NCBI GenBank assembly: GCA_910586985.1
Contig: CAJUKK010000019.1
Span: 1 to 11,940 of the forward strand
Length of the DNA stretch: 11,940 nt
Reading direction: 5' to 3'
Origin: an uncultured Christensenellaceae bacterium
GTDB taxonomy: Bacteria > Bacillota > Clostridia > Christensenellales > Borkfalkiaceae
Below, in pieces: positions 11,923 to 11,940 of the stretch. A program made the translations under genes and the position numbers. The notes beneath the pieces were generated by a model. It was not told the origin of the DNA and searched no databases. It was given only the letters and a program-made list of their open reading frames with translations. Within the stretch, counting starts at the first letter, position 1; every line of letters begins with the position of its first letter.

Positions 11923-11940
11923 CATTTTCGGGCATAGCCC

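Noticed and set aside
11733..11937. TCGGGCATAG repeated at 11733 and 11928, possible second integrase fragment
   Set aside because: The match is only 10 bases, and at the second site it is part of a hairpin; it is too short to claim a duplicated LGHS segment.

Overview
The window looks like chromosomal DNA of a low-GC Gram-positive bacterium, most likely an uncultured or gut-type member of the Clostridia. That is inferred from near-consensus sigma-A promoters, AGGAG-type ribosome sites, rho-independent terminators, a clostridial-looking tRNA-Thr with a U discriminator base, and a huge surface protein with Listeria-Bacteroides-type repeats. No marker gene fixes the genus.

Layout from left to right. 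(1) 1-600: an AT-rich, rightward gene for a small Cys-rich protein with a DGQHR motif. It is preceded by a 16-codon reading frame in the same frame, separated by one TAA, and followed by a strong terminator. (2) 683-9641: one uninterrupted leftward gene of about 2,970 codons, three quarters of the window. It encodes an N-terminally anchored exported protein. Five beta-rich repeats of about 186 residues lie in the N-terminal half, and divergent Listeria-Bacteroides (InlB B-repeat-like) modules fill the C-terminal third. It has its own terminator and a consensus promoter. (3) 9642-9853: a divergent promoter region with two strong sigma-A promoters and nested inverted repeats built on TGTCA/TGACA. 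(4) 9854-10744: a rightward gene for a six-helix membrane protein of unknown function. (5) 10807-11097: a tRNA-Thr(GGT) transcription unit with a strong promoter, a truncated tRNA-Thr relic, the intact tRNA-Thr and a terminator. (6) 11100-11940: a decayed integrative element on the 3' side of the tRNA. It holds eight copies of the heptamer TGTGCCA (both orientations, several spaced by about one helical turn), an orphan leftward terminator, the catalytic C-terminal part of a tyrosine integrase without its N-terminal half, and terminator-like hairpins at the right edge.

Two themes stand out. The giant surface protein and the membrane protein are transcribed away from a shared control region and may be co-regulated. 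The tRNA-Thr locus appears to be an integration site: the repeated heptamers look like arm-type integrase sites of an element that lost its cargo and the first part of its integrase. I see no complete new defence or metabolic system. The most unusual items are the repeat architecture of the giant protein and the well-phased heptamer array beside the tRNA.
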